This document shows, in pieces, positions 16,973-26,529 of a stretch of 64,000 nt of DNA. The stretch is from positions 3,452,040 through 3,516,039 of the forward strand of contig NZ_CP081120.1 of assembly GCF_025141935.1 (NCBI RefSeq), in the 5' to 3' direction. This stretch comes from Sulfitobacter sp. S190 (GTDB lineage: Bacteria; Pseudomonadota; Alphaproteobacteria; Rhodobacterales; Rhodobacteraceae). A model generated the notes under the pieces. It did not search any database. It was not told the origin of the DNA and saw only the letters and a program-made list of their open reading frames with translations. The number at the start of each line of letters is the position of its first letter. Positions within the stretch are counted from its first letter, which is position 1. A program made the position numbers and the translations under genes.

Positions 16973-18294
16973 CGATCCGCAAGCATGAGACCCGCGTAGG
17001 CAAGAGGCATCAACGCACGACGACACCGCCCCAGCGGGAAGCGCCGCAAAGGCTGCTTCATGGCAACGGGATGGGAAAGCACGTGTCGGCCCAGCAAGGT
17101 CTGCGCCATCAGTGCGCCCGAGTATGAACCCATCGCGACACCGTTTCCGTGGTAACACATCGCAGCGTAGAGATCCGATGCTCCGGGAACGTGCCCGACG
17201 AACGGGAGCATATCGCGCGACAGACAGACCATGCCGGACCATGATCCTTCTATGCCGACTTGCGACCATGCGGGAAACATCGCGCAAAAGTCGCGGTGAA
17301 TGCGCAGGCGCGCGCGAGATTGGGCTGCGGGGCCGGACATCAATCCGCCACGCATGCCGAACAGGAAACGCCGGTCCGGCATCAGCCGAAAATAATGCAG
17401 CAGGTTACGGGTATCGAACGCCATCTGGTCGCTTGACCAACCCTGCCGCGACAGATCATCATCGGTGAGCGGCTGCGTGACCAATACATTGGATTGAACG
17501 GGCATATAGCGCCCCGCCAACCATTCGGGCAAATGTTCGGAGGAGTATCCGTTCGTGGCGACTACCACGCGCTTGGCCCGAAGAGACCCTCCCGGCGTAC
17601 GCACCAACCACCCGGCGGATATGCGTTTCAACGTAGTTGCGGGGCTGCGGTCATATAAACGCGCGCCTGCGTTCGACGCTGCCCTCGCCAGACCGGAGAT
17701 GTATTTTCGCGGGTTCAGCGCAAAACCTGCACGGATCGTCAATGCGCCGAAAAACGGACCGCCCAGACCGTGCGCGGCCAGCTCTGCTTGCTCAATAACC
17801 TCGACATCTGCGCCGTAGTTTTCACGGATATCTGCCGCGGATTTGCGCAACGCGGTCATGTCTTTTGCACGATGCGCCAAAGCTGTTTCGCCGCGCGAAT
17901 GACGATCTACGTCAATGTCCAAACGGGTGATGAGCGCATCGACAAGATCAATCGCCGCCCGCTCGGCCTGCCGGTAGACACGCCGTTCTTCTTTGCCGAA
18001 CCGGGCATCAAGCACCGCGTCAGAGGCCATACCACCCCCCAGACAACAGAACCCCCCGTTGCGACCCGAAGCGCCCCAGCCGATGCGCTCGGCCTCCAGC
18101 ACGGTCACATCCACCCCCGCTTCGGCAAGGTGCAATGCCGCAGAAATTCCGGTGAACCCACCGCCGATCACGACGACATCGGTTGTCAGATCACCTTTCA
18201 GCTCGGGGTTCTCTGGCACATCCACGGTTCGATCCCACCAACACCCTTCACGGGCCGCAGCGGAATAGACGTGCGTGCCGAAAATGCGGGTCAT
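16969..18294 (-). CDS. FAD-dependent amine oxidoreductase (PuuB/DAO-like)
   Basis: A 441-residue DAO-family flavoprotein. The dinucleotide-binding motif GGGFTGISAALHLAEAGVDV lies near residue 42, and a second motif typical of gamma-glutamylputrescine oxidoreductases, GWGASGRNGGFCCLGGG, follows. The C-terminus contains MCYHGNGVAMGSYSGALMAQ. It probably oxidises an amine or gamma-glutamylated polyamine. Its ATG overlaps the stop of the PotI-like permease (ATGA), so it is the last gene of a polyamine uptake operon, supporting a catabolic role. The exact substrate is inferred. Confidence 0.85.
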   Translation of the reverse strand: MTRIFGTHVYSAAAREGCWWDRTVDVPENPELKGDLTTDVVVIGGGFTGISAALHLAEAGVDVTVLEAERIGWGASGRNGGFCCLGGGMASDAVLDARFGKEERRVYRQAERAAIDLVDALITRLDIDVDRHSRGETALAHRAKDMTALRKSAADIRENYGADVEVIEQAELAAHGLGGPFFGALTIRAGFALNPRKYISGLARAASNAGARLYDRSPATTLKRISAGWLVRTPGGSLRAKRVVVATNGYSSEHLPEWLAGRYMPVQSNVLVTQPLTDDDLSRQGWSSDQMAFDTRNLLHYFRLMPDRRFLFGMRGGLMSGPAAQSRARLRIHRDFCAMFPAWSQVGIEGSWSGMVCLSRDMLPFVGHVPGASDLYAAMCYHGNGVAMGSYSGALMAQTLLGRHVLSHPVAMKQPLRRFPLGRCRRALMPLAYAGLMLADR

Positions 18295-19109
18295 GCGGTG
18301 CGTTCGGCGGCGCGGGCGTCCCTGTCTGCGCGCACGGCGTTGCGCTTGGTCACAAGGGATGCGGAGATAACCCCAACTGTCACGATCCCGATCATCAGCG
18401 TCGATAGGGCGTTGATCTCGGGCGACACACCAAGGCGGACCGCACTCCAGATTTTGATCGGCAAGGTGGTGGAGGACGGGCCCGCGACAAAAGACGCGAT
18501 CACGAGGTCATCGAGGCTGAGCGTGAAGGCAAGCAGCCAGCCTGAAATGACGGCCGGCGCGATGATTGGCAAAGTCACCAATCGAAATGCATCGAAGCGG
18601 TTACACCCCAGATCAAGCGCTGCCTCTTCGAGAGAACGGTCAAAGCTGATCAACCGCGACGAAACCACGACCGAGACATAGCACATCGCGAATGTCGTGT
18701 GCGCCAGCACGATGGTCAACACGCCGCGGTCCAGCCCAATGCCAATGAACAGCAGCAAAAGCGAAAGTCCGGTGATGACTTCGGGCATGACGAGCGGCGC
18801 GTAGATCATGCCGGAAAACAGGGTCCGACCGAAAAACCGCCCCGCGTTGACCAGCACATAGGCGGCCATCGTGCCAAGCACGGTGGCAAGCGTCGATGAT
18901 ACAACCGCAACTTTCAGCGTGACCCAGGCGGCATCCAAAAACGCCTCATTCTGAAAAAGCTCACCATACCAGCGGGTAGAAAACCCGGCCCAGACTGTCA
19001 CGAGTTTGGAGGCGTTAAAGCTGTAGATCACCAACAGGATCATGGGCAGATATAGAAATGCAAACCCGATCGTGAGCGACGTGACATTGAAGGCGGAGAG
19101 ACGTTTCAT
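18291..19109 (-). CDS. potI: Polyamine ABC transporter permease, PotI/PotC type
   Basis: A 272-residue permease with six membrane segments. The EAA loop FDRSLEEAALDLGCNRFDAF lies near residues 170-190. It starts at the ATG at 19109, whose ATGA overlaps the potH stop; longer upstream readings lie inside potH. With PotH it would form the channel of a putrescine-type importer. The next gene in the operon is the amine oxidoreductase. Confidence 0.92.
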   Translation of the reverse strand: MKRLSAFNVTSLTIGFAFLYLPMILLVIYSFNASKLVTVWAGFSTRWYGELFQNEAFLDAAWVTLKVAVVSSTLATVLGTMAAYVLVNAGRFFGRTLFSGMIYAPLVMPEVITGLSLLLLFIGIGLDRGVLTIVLAHTTFAMCYVSVVVSSRLISFDRSLEEAALDLGCNRFDAFRLVTLPIIAPAVISGWLLAFTLSLDDLVIASFVAGPSSTTLPIKIWSAVRLGVSPEINALSTLMIGIVTVGVISASLVTKRNAVRADRDARAAERTA

Positions 19110-19981
19110 AGCTCGGCCTCCGCCTGTTTTTGCTGGTTCCGCTGGAACAGGACAATCGGGACGATGAGGATCAGCAACAAGATAACGGCCACGGCTGACG
19201 CCACCGGCCAATCGCGGTTGTTGAAGAATTCCTCGAACAGCACCTTGCCGATCATCAGCGTACCGGAGCCCCCCAACAGGGACGGGATGACAAATTCACC
19301 GAGGGCGGGGATGAAAACGAGAAAACAGCCCGCGATGATCCCACCACGCGACAGCGGTACCGTGACCAACCAGAATGCGGACAGGCGCGAGCAGCCAAGA
19401 TCCTCTGCCGCTTCGATAAGGCTGTCGTCCATACGGTCGAGCGCGGCATAGATCGGCAGGATCATGAAGGGAAGATAAGTGTAGACGATGCCGATATACA
19501 CGGCGACCGGTGTATTGAGGATGGTCAGAGGTTCGGAGATCAAACCGATCGACATGAGAAACTGGTTCAGCAGCCCCTCGTTGCTGAGAATTCCGACCCA
19601 AGCGTAGACGCGGATCAGAAACGAGGTCCAGAACGGCAATATGACCAGCATCATAAGTGTTGCCCGCCATTCCTGCGGCGCGCGGGCCATACCGTAGGCC
19701 ATGGGATAGCCGACAAGCAGCGTGAGCACCGTCGATATCAGGGCGATCTGCAAACTGCTCAGGTACGCCTTGTAATAAAGATCATCGGTGGTCAGGAACC
19801 AGAAGTTCTCAAAATCCAGACCCGCGATCAACGCACCAAACCCGTCTTTCAACGTTGGCGTATAGGGCGGGATCGCCAAGGCGATATCGGAAAGCGAAAT
19901 CTTGAATACAATGAGAAACGGCACCAGAAAAAGTGCCAGAAGCCAAACGTAAGGAACGCCGATCAGAAACGCGCGACGCAT
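19106..19981 (-). CDS. potH: Polyamine ABC transporter permease, PotH/PotB type
   Basis: A 291-residue permease with six membrane segments and the EAA loop SLIEAAEDLGCSRLSAFWLV. It starts at the ATG at 19981, two bases after the potG stop. Normal length for PotH, unlike the enlarged permease of the second transporter at 26530. It pairs with the following PotI-like protein. Confidence 0.92.
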   Translation of the reverse strand: MRRAFLIGVPYVWLLALFLVPFLIVFKISLSDIALAIPPYTPTLKDGFGALIAGLDFENFWFLTTDDLYYKAYLSSLQIALISTVLTLLVGYPMAYGMARAPQEWRATLMMLVILPFWTSFLIRVYAWVGILSNEGLLNQFLMSIGLISEPLTILNTPVAVYIGIVYTYLPFMILPIYAALDRMDDSLIEAAEDLGCSRLSAFWLVTVPLSRGGIIAGCFLVFIPALGEFVIPSLLGGSGTLMIGKVLFEEFFNNRDWPVASAVAVILLLILIVPIVLFQRNQQKQAEAEL

Positions 19982-19983
19982 GC

Positions 19984-21111
19984 CTAACGCTCCAGAAGAA
20001 CGCCGGCTGTGGCGCTCCAGCTGATCCAAACGGGGTCTTCCCAAGTGATATCACGCCGCGAAATCCGGCGGGTGTTGGCGGTTTGCGCCTTGATAATTTG
20101 ACCGCCGGGCAATTCGACATGATAGGTGCTGAGGTTGCCCAGATACGCAATGTCGAGCACCTTGCCCTGAACGGCGTTGTCAGCCCCCTCGGGTGCCTCT
20201 TTGGTGATCGTTATCTTTTCGGGACGGATCGCCAGATGGCAGGTCTGGCCATCGGAAAACGCAATGTCGGATGTGGCGCCGAGCGGCTGCTGCGTGTCAG
20301 CCCAGTCAAGGAGGTACTTGCCGTCCCCCGCGGGTTTTGCCCGCCCCTCGATGATATTCACATCACCGATGAAATCGGCGACATAGACACTGTTGGGCGT
20401 TTCGTAGATTTCGGCGGGTGTCGCCACCTGGATAATGCGCCCTTCGTCCATCACCGCGACGCGGCTTGCGACGGTCATCGCCTCTTCCTGATCGTGGGTC
20501 ACGATGACGAAGGTCGTGCCGGTTGTTTCCTGGATATCCATCAGTTCGAACTGCGTATCCTGCCGCAACTTTTTATCGAGCGCCCCCAGAGGCTCGTCCA
20601 GCAGCAAGAGCTTGGGGCCTTTGGCGAGACTGCGGGCAAGGGCGACGCGCTGGCGCTGCCCGCCGGAAATCTGATGGGGTTTGCGGCGTGCAAATTTTTC
20701 CAACCGCGTCAGCTTGAGCATCTCCGCGACGCGGGCTTCGATCGCGTCTTTGGCCATACGGTCCCGCTTGAGCCCGAAGGCGATATTTTCCCACACACTC
20801 AGGTGCGGAAACAGCGCGTATGACTGGAACATCATGTTGACCGCACGCTGGTTCGGCGGCACGGCCGCAATATCCTGACCGGCCAGTTCGATGGACCCCT
20901 CGGTCGGGGATTCAAACCCTGCCAGCATTCGCATCATCGTCGTTTTGCCACAGCCCGACGGGCCAAGAAGCGCAAAGAACTCGCGTGCATAGATGTCGAG
21001 GGTCAGGTCATCAATCGCGGTGAAGTCACCAAACCGTTTGGTCACATTCTTAAACCGGATCAGCGGTTCTTCATCGGCGTCGTTCCAAGGGGCAAAAACG
21101 GATGTGCTCAC
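19984..21111 (-). CDS. potG: Polyamine ABC transporter ATPase, PotG/PotA type (GTG start)
   Basis: A 375-residue ATPase. Walker A is GPSGCGKTT, the signature is SGGQRQRVALARSL, and Walker B is LLLLDEPLGALD. A C-terminal TOBE regulatory domain follows (about residues 285-370). The start is a GTG at 21111 (MSTSVFAPWND); AAGGAA lies 12 bases upstream. It follows the substrate-binding gene by 83 bp, so the operon order is potF-potG-potH-potI-oxidoreductase. Confidence 0.93.
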   Translation of the reverse strand: MSTSVFAPWNDADEEPLIRFKNVTKRFGDFTAIDDLTLDIYAREFFALLGPSGCGKTTMMRMLAGFESPTEGSIELAGQDIAAVPPNQRAVNMMFQSYALFPHLSVWENIAFGLKRDRMAKDAIEARVAEMLKLTRLEKFARRKPHQISGGQRQRVALARSLAKGPKLLLLDEPLGALDKKLRQDTQFELMDIQETTGTTFVIVTHDQEEAMTVASRVAVMDEGRIIQVATPAEIYETPNSVYVADFIGDVNIIEGRAKPAGDGKYLLDWADTQQPLGATSDIAFSDGQTCHLAIRPEKITITKEAPEGADNAVQGKVLDIAYLGNLSTYHVELPGGQIIKAQTANTRRISRRDITWEDPVWISWSATAGVLLER

Positions 21112-21194
21112 AGACAGAAGGTTCCTTGAAAAGCCGCGGATGGGTCGGCGGGCGGCACACGTACAGCGCCGCCGCCCGCGCGTTTACCTGTCGA

Positions 21195-22280
21195 TCAGGT
21201 GCCGGATTTGATTTTGGTCCAGCTGCGCGTCACGACACGCTGTACCTTTGGCGGGTAAGGCGTGGTGGTAAACAGGTTCTCCAGCGTTGCCGCATCAGGA
21301 TAGATCGCCGGATCTTCGATCACGTCCTCGACCAGATGCTGCTGCGACGCTTCATTGCCGTTGGCGTAATAGACGTAATTCGATGCAGCCGCCATGTTCT
21401 GGGCATCCATGATGAAGTTCAGGAATTTGTGGGCGGCATCAGGATTTGGTGCATCCACCGGAATCGCCATTTGGTCGAACCACATCTGCGCACCTTCTTT
21501 GGCAGCGTTGTAAGCGATTTCGACACCGTTATCGGCTTCTGCTGCACGGTCGCGCGCTTGCAGGATGTCGCCTGACCAGCCGACAGCGACGCAGATATCA
21601 CCGTTCGCCAGCGCGTTGATGTATTCGGAGCTGTGGAACTTCTGGATATAGGGGCGCACCTTGGTGAGCACTTCTTCGGCCTTGGCGATCACTTCGGGAT
21701 CGTGGCTGTCGGGATCTTCGCCGATGTACTGCAGCGTCATCGGGATCATCTCGGCGGGCGCATCGAGGAAATGCACCCCGCATTCAGCCAGCTTTTCCAT
21801 GTTCTCGGGATTGAGGACCAACTCGAGAGAGTCCAATGGTGCATCCTCGCCCAAGATTTCCCGCACCTTGCCTACATTCGTACCGATGCCGGTGGTGCCC
21901 CACATGTAGTTGATCGAATAGGCGTTCTCGGGGTCGTACTGTTCGGTACGGCTTTCGACGACATCCCACATGTTCTCGAGGTTCGGCAGTTTGGATTTAT
22001 CCAGAGGCTGGAACGCACCCGCAACGATCTGGCGTTGAAGGAACGTGCCCGACGGTACAACCACGTCGTATCCGGACCCACCCGCAAGCATCTTGGTCTC
22101 GAGAACCTCGTTGCTGTCGAACACATCGTAGATCAGCTCGATACCGGTTTCTTCCTCGAACTTGGCCAAAAGGTCTTCGTCGATATAGTCGGACCAGTTG
22201 TAGACCCGAACTTCTTCGGCCGTTGCCGCGCCAGCCATCAGGGCTGCGACAGCGGTGCCGGTCAGAATGTATTTCTTCAT
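21195..22280 (-). CDS. potF: Periplasmic polyamine-binding protein, PotF/SpuD type
   Basis: A 361-residue binding protein with a signal peptide (MKKYILTGTAVAALMAGAAT). The mature start EEVRVYNWSDYIDEDLLAKF is a hallmark of putrescine-binding PotF/SpuD proteins. It starts at 22280 with GGGAGC upstream. It is the first gene of the minus-strand polyamine operon and is divergent from an aminotransferase across a 234-bp region with two identical palindromic sites. Putrescine is the likely ligand (family inference). Confidence 0.93.
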   Translation of the reverse strand: MKKYILTGTAVAALMAGAATAEEVRVYNWSDYIDEDLLAKFEEETGIELIYDVFDSNEVLETKMLAGGSGYDVVVPSGTFLQRQIVAGAFQPLDKSKLPNLENMWDVVESRTEQYDPENAYSINYMWGTTGIGTNVGKVREILGEDAPLDSLELVLNPENMEKLAECGVHFLDAPAEMIPMTLQYIGEDPDSHDPEVIAKAEEVLTKVRPYIQKFHSSEYINALANGDICVAVGWSGDILQARDRAAEADNGVEIAYNAAKEGAQMWFDQMAIPVDAPNPDAAHKFLNFIMDAQNMAAASNYVYYANGNEASQQHLVEDVIEDPAIYPDAATLENLFTTTPYPPKVQRVVTRSWTKIKSGT

Positions 22281-22325
22281 GGTTAGCTCCCAGTGGTGAG
22301 GCACGGTTGATCCCTGCCTTTTCAG

Positions 22326-22339
22326 AATATGATCAAATT
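22326..22339. promoter_or_regulatory. Palindromic operator candidate 1 (potF side)
   Basis: AATATGATCAAATT, an imperfect palindrome of the form AATWTGATCAWATT, 46 bp upstream of the potF start. An exact inverted copy lies at 22464-22477. The shared site suggests that one regulator controls both divergent polyamine operons; the regulator is not identified. Confidence 0.55.
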
Positions 22340-22463
22340 AAGCCGTATCCGACAAGATGAATCATGTTTTGCAGCCGCATCACAGCACCAAACCGAACAG
22401 GAATTCAACGGGATTCCGCGCAGGCAACGTCGCAAGAACATGGCGCGCGATTGACCCGCCAAA

Positions 22464-22477
22464 AATTTGATCATATT
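22464..22477. promoter_or_regulatory. Palindromic operator candidate 2 (aminotransferase side)
   Basis: AATTTGATCATATT, the exact reverse complement of the site at 22326-22339, 38 bp upstream of the aminotransferase ATG. The near-symmetric placement relative to the two divergent starts supports a shared operator pair. Confidence 0.55.
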
Positions 22478-22514
22478 ATTTTGGCAACAGCTTCTCCAGT
22501 CCGTAGGCGCACCC

Positions 22515-23912
22515 ATGACATCGATCACAAACCATCTGCCCACCGCAGAGTTGCAGGCGCTGGACGCCGCGCACCATATGCATCCTTTCACAACCAATGA
22601 CGAGTTGAGCGAGAAGGGTGCGCGCGTCATCACGCGGGCCAAAGGTGTCTATCTCTACGATAGCGACGGTCATGAGATTATCGACGCCATGGCCGGTCTA
22701 TGGTGTGTGAATGTCGGCTACGGGCGTGAAGAACTCGTCAATGTCGCCAGCCGTCAGATGATGGAATTGCCGTATTACAACACCTTCTTCAACACGACCC
22801 ATACGCCAGCGATCGCCCTTGCTGCCGAGCTGGCGAAACTTGCGCCGGAAGGCATGAACCAGGTGTTTTTTGCTGGATCCGGATCGGAGGCGAACGACAC
22901 AAACATCCGCATGGTGCGCACCTACTGGGCCGAAAAGGGGCATCCGCAGAAAAAGCACATCATCAGCCGCAAGAACGCCTATCACGGGTCGTCGCTGGGG
23001 TCGGGCAGTCTGGGTGGTATGAGCTATATGCACGCGCAGGGCGGTATGCCGATCCCCGATATCCACCACATCAACCAGCCCGACTGGTGGTCAGAAGGCG
23101 GCGATCACACCCCCGAAGACTTCGGGCTGGCGCGCGCACAGGAACTGGAAGCGAAAATTCTCGAGCTTGGCGCCGAGAATGTAGCCGCCTTTATCGGAGA
23201 GCCGGTGCAGGGCGCGGGCGGTGTGATCGTGGCGCCCGACACATACTGGCCGGAAATCCAGCGCATTTGCGATAAATACGAAATTCTGCTGATCGCGGAC
23301 GAGGTGATCTGCGGCTTCGGACGGACGGGCAACTGGTTCGGGTCCACGACCGTCGGCATCCGGCCGCATATCATGACAATCGCAAAGGGGCTGAGCTCGG
23401 GCTATGTCCCCATCGGGGGGTCCATCGTCTGCGACGAGGTTGCCGAGGTCATCAATGCGGTCGAATTCAATCACGGCTACACCTATTCGGGGCATCCTGT
23501 CTGTGCGGCGGTCGCCCTCGAAAACCTCCGGATATTGCAAGAAACCGATATCCTGCATCACGTGAACCATGTAGCCGGCCCCGCGCTGAAGGCCGGGTTG
23601 GAGAAACTGGCGGAACATCCGCTGGTTGGTGGATTGAACATATGCGGGATGATGGCGTCGCTGCCGCTGACACCGGACAAGGCGAGCCGCGCAAAGTTCG
23701 CGATGGAGCCGGGCACCGTCGGGTTCATGTGCCGCGAGCGGTGCTTTGCAAATAACCTCGTGATGCGTCACGTCGGTGACCGCATGATCATTTCGCCACC
23801 GCTGGTCATAACGCCCGAAGAAATCGATATCTTCCTCGAGCGCGCGCAAAAAGCCTTGGATGAAACCTACGCAGCCCTTGAAGAAGGCGACATGCTGAGG
23901 GCCGCATCCTAG
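22515..23912 (+). CDS. Class III aminotransferase, putrescine-pyruvate type (SpuC-like)
   Basis: A 465-residue PLP enzyme of aminotransferase class III. The cofactor lysine is probably Lys291 in TIAKGLSSGYVPIGG, and the upstream acidic motif is LLIADEVICGFGRTG. It is most like SpuC-type polyamine aminotransferases, an assignment strengthened by flanking polyamine transporters on both sides. It would convert putrescine to 4-aminobutanal using pyruvate. The ATG at 22515 is chosen; an upstream TTG at 22467 would run into the operator. It probably leads the plus-strand operon. Confidence 0.85.
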   Translation: MTSITNHLPTAELQALDAAHHMHPFTTNDELSEKGARVITRAKGVYLYDSDGHEIIDAMAGLWCVNVGYGREELVNVASRQMMELPYYNTFFNTTHTPAIALAAELAKLAPEGMNQVFFAGSGSEANDTNIRMVRTYWAEKGHPQKKHIISRKNAYHGSSLGSGSLGGMSYMHAQGGMPIPDIHHINQPDWWSEGGDHTPEDFGLARAQELEAKILELGAENVAAFIGEPVQGAGGVIVAPDTYWPEIQRICDKYEILLIADEVICGFGRTGNWFGSTTVGIRPHIMTIAKGLSSGYVPIGGSIVCDEVAEVINAVEFNHGYTYSGHPVCAAVALENLRILQETDILHHVNHVAGPALKAGLEKLAEHPLVGGLNICGMMASLPLTPDKASRAKFAMEPGTVGFMCRERCFANNLVMRHVGDRMIISPPLVITPEEIDIFLERAQKALDETYAALEEGDMLRAAS

Positions 23913-24103
23913 GACCGGTACCAATCTGTGATTGCAAAAACGCAGGCAATTCGACTGAATCGTTTGAAATTGCGGGCGGATCTCCTCGAATCGCACAGAA
24001 TCGCCGCCGAGTGGCTTTAATCAGTTGCAAAGCGCGATCCTGATGCGTTTAGTTCAATACGAAAGCGAGTTAATCGCTGACTAAAAAACGGGGAGCCAAA
24101 GAC

Positions 24104-25204
24104 TTGGCCGATACCAACAGCAACGACGCGTTTGTCGAATTCGAACGCGTGCAGAAAAGCTACGACGGTGAGACGCTTGTCGTAAAAGACCTCAACCTCA
24201 GCATGCCCAAGGGTGAGTTTCTGACGATGCTCGGCCCCTCGGGATCGGGCAAGACAACCTGCCTGATGATGCTGGCCGGATTCGAAACGGCGACGCACGG
24301 CGATATCCGGCTCGGTGGGACGTCGATCAACAACATCCCGCCGCACAAGCGCGGCATCGGCATGGTATTCCAGAACTATGCCCTGTTCCCGCACATGACT
24401 GTCGCCGAAAACCTGTCCTTCCCGCTGGAAGTGCGCAAGATGGGCAAATCCACCCGCGAAGAGAAAATCCACCGCGCGTTGGGCATGGTGCAGATGAACG
24501 ATTTTGCCGGGCGGCGTCCGGCGCAATTGTCGGGTGGCCAGCAACAGCGGATTGCGCTGGCGCGTGCGCTGGTGTTTGAACCCGAGCTGGTCCTGATGGA
24601 CGAACCGCTGGGCGCGCTCGACAAACAGCTGCGCGAATCGCTTCAGTTCGAGATCACGAAACTTGCGCATGATCTGGGGATTACCGTGGTCTATGTGACC
24701 CACGACCAGACCGAAGCGTTGACGATGTCGGACCGCGTCGCGGTATTTGATGATGGCCGCATCCAGCAACTTGCGCCGCCGGACGAGCTTTACGAACAAC
24801 CGCAAAACAGCTTCGTTGCGCAGTTCATCGGCGAAAACAACACGCTGCATGGCGAGGTCGTAAAACTCAGCGGCAACCGCTGTGTCGTCAAACTGGACGG
24901 CAGTGGCGAAGAGATTGACGCGGTCCCCGTGAACGTCAACGCCGTGGGCGACAAGACGACCCTGTCGATCAGACCGGAGCGGGTTGAGTTCAATCCAGAT
25001 TTGGGGCCGGATTCACATACGCTCAGCGCCGAAGTGCTTGAATTCATTTACATGGGCGACGTGTTCCGCACGCGCCTGCGGGTGGCTGGCAAGGACGACT
25101 TTGTCGTCAAGACACGCAACCGTTCCGATCAGGTGCGTCTGACGCCGGGCGACAAGATCAAGATCGGTTGGTTGCCAGAGGATTGCCGCGCGCTCGACGC
25201 CTAG
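24104..25204 (+). CDS. potA: Polyamine ABC transporter ATPase, PotA type (TTG start)
   Basis: A 366-residue ATPase with Walker A GPSGSGKTT, signature LSGGQQQRIALARAL and Walker B LVLMDEPLGALD, then a TOBE domain. The first codon is TTG at 24104, nine bases after GGGAG; the next in-frame ATG would remove the first strands of the nucleotide-binding domain. It lies 191 bp after the aminotransferase and begins a second transporter set (potA-potD-potB-potC), paralogous to the minus-strand set. Confidence 0.92.
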   Translation: MADTNSNDAFVEFERVQKSYDGETLVVKDLNLSMPKGEFLTMLGPSGSGKTTCLMMLAGFETATHGDIRLGGTSINNIPPHKRGIGMVFQNYALFPHMTVAENLSFPLEVRKMGKSTREEKIHRALGMVQMNDFAGRRPAQLSGGQQQRIALARALVFEPELVLMDEPLGALDKQLRESLQFEITKLAHDLGITVVYVTHDQTEALTMSDRVAVFDDGRIQQLAPPDELYEQPQNSFVAQFIGENNTLHGEVVKLSGNRCVVKLDGSGEEIDAVPVNVNAVGDKTTLSIRPERVEFNPDLGPDSHTLSAEVLEFIYMGDVFRTRLRVAGKDDFVVKTRNRSDQVRLTPGDKIKIGWLPEDCRALDA

Positions 25205-25322
25205 CGTCTGGCCTGCGTGCCATGTCGCGGCGCACCCGTGTGCCGTGATCCAAAAGGGGCGACAGCCAATCCCGTTGTTGTCGTCTTGAAATACTTAACG
25301 GGTAAAAACTGGGAGACTATCA

Positions 25323-26429
25323 ATGAAAATGACCAAAACGCTGATGGCGACCACCGCACTGACTGTTGCGGCCGGTATGTCCTTCGCCGATGGCCACATG
25401 GCCGATGAAATGACCATCGTGTCGTGGGGTGGCGCGTATTCCAACAGCCAGCAAAAAGCCTATCACGACCCCTATATGGCCGACACTGGCGTCAAGATCA
25501 TCAACGATGAATCCTCCGCCGAAGCGGTTGCGAAACTGCGCGCGATGAACGAAGCGGGCAATGTCACGTGGGATGTTGTCGACGTGGTTGCAGCCGATGC
25601 GATCCGTCTGTGTGACGAAGGTCTCGCGCTGGAAATCGATCCTGATGAAGATCTGGCCGCAGCGCCCGACGGCACCTCTGCCGCGGACGATTTTGGCGAT
25701 CTGCTGGTGTCCGACTGCTTCATTCCGCAGATCGTGTACTCCACAACGTTCGGCTACCGCACCGACCTGGTGGGTGATACGCCTCCAACGGATGTCTGCG
25801 CCGTGTTCGACACAGACGCGTATCCCGGCAAGCGTAGCCTCGAGAAGCGTCCGATTGCGAACATGGAATGGGCTCTGCTGTGCGACGGTGTCGCAAAAGA
25901 CGAGATCTATGATGTGCTGGCAACCGAAGAAGGTCAGGACCAGGCTCTGGCCAAGCTCGACACCATCAAGGACGACGTAGTGTGGTGGTCCGCCGGTGCC
26001 GACACGCCCCAGCTGCTTGCGGACGGCGAAGTCATCATGGGTTCGACCTACAACGGTCGCCTGTTCTCGGCCATCGTCGAGCAGGACCAGCCTATCGGCA
26101 TGCTGTGGGACGCACAGATGTTCGATCTGGACGGTTGGATCATTCCAACAGGCCTGAGCCCCGAGCGTGAAGCGCGTGCGCGTGACTACATCAAGTTCGC
26201 GACAGACACACAGCGTCTGGCCGATCAGGCGAAATACATCTCCTACGGTCCTGCACGTGCGTCTTCCGCGCCGCTGGTCGGCAAGCACGCCGATCTGGGT
26301 ATCGATATGGCGCCTCACATGCCAACCGATCCAGCGAACGCCGAGAACACGTTCCTGTACAACTACGAGTTCTGGGCTGACTACCGCGACGACATCGACG
26401 CGAAATTCCAGGCTTGGCTGGTAAAATAA
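25323..26429 (+). CDS. potD: Polyamine-type periplasmic substrate-binding protein (PotD-like)
   Basis: A 368-residue secreted binding protein with a signal peptide (about residues 1-22, ending MSFADG). The mature region starts MTIVSWGGAYSNSQQKAYHD, a pattern of the PotD/spermidine-putrescine-binding group. It has GGGAGA before the ATG. A strong hairpin lies just downstream. It differs considerably from the other binding protein at 21195, so the two transporters may prefer different amines (inference). Confidence 0.9.
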   Translation: MKMTKTLMATTALTVAAGMSFADGHMADEMTIVSWGGAYSNSQQKAYHDPYMADTGVKIINDESSAEAVAKLRAMNEAGNVTWDVVDVVAADAIRLCDEGLALEIDPDEDLAAAPDGTSAADDFGDLLVSDCFIPQIVYSTTFGYRTDLVGDTPPTDVCAVFDTDAYPGKRSLEKRPIANMEWALLCDGVAKDEIYDVLATEEGQDQALAKLDTIKDDVVWWSAGADTPQLLADGEVIMGSTYNGRLFSAIVEQDQPIGMLWDAQMFDLDGWIIPTGLSPEREARARDYIKFATDTQRLADQAKYISYGPARASSAPLVGKHADLGIDMAPHMPTDPANAENTFLYNYEFWADYRDDIDAKFQAWLVK

Positions 26430-26445
26430 GCCCCTAGCGGCTTTC

Positions 26446-26471
26446 GAAGGGGGCCCGAAGCGGCCCCCTTC
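26446..26471 (+). terminator. Intercistronic hairpin after the binding-protein gene
   Basis: GAAGGGGGCC and GGCCCCCTTC form a 10-bp perfect stem with a 6-nt loop, 17 bp past the stop. There is no long T run. It is likely an mRNA-stabilising or attenuating hairpin that lets the binding protein exceed the permeases, as in other ABC import operons (inference). Confidence 0.65.
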
Positions 26472-26529
26472 ATCCACTTTATTCCATTTGTCCATTTACC
26501 AATTCCGCACCCATCCGAACGGGGATCAC

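Noticed and set aside
25320..26495. 391-codon minus-strand open frame over the binding-protein gene
   Set aside because: Exact shadow of a clear periplasmic binding protein; composition is unlike a real protein.
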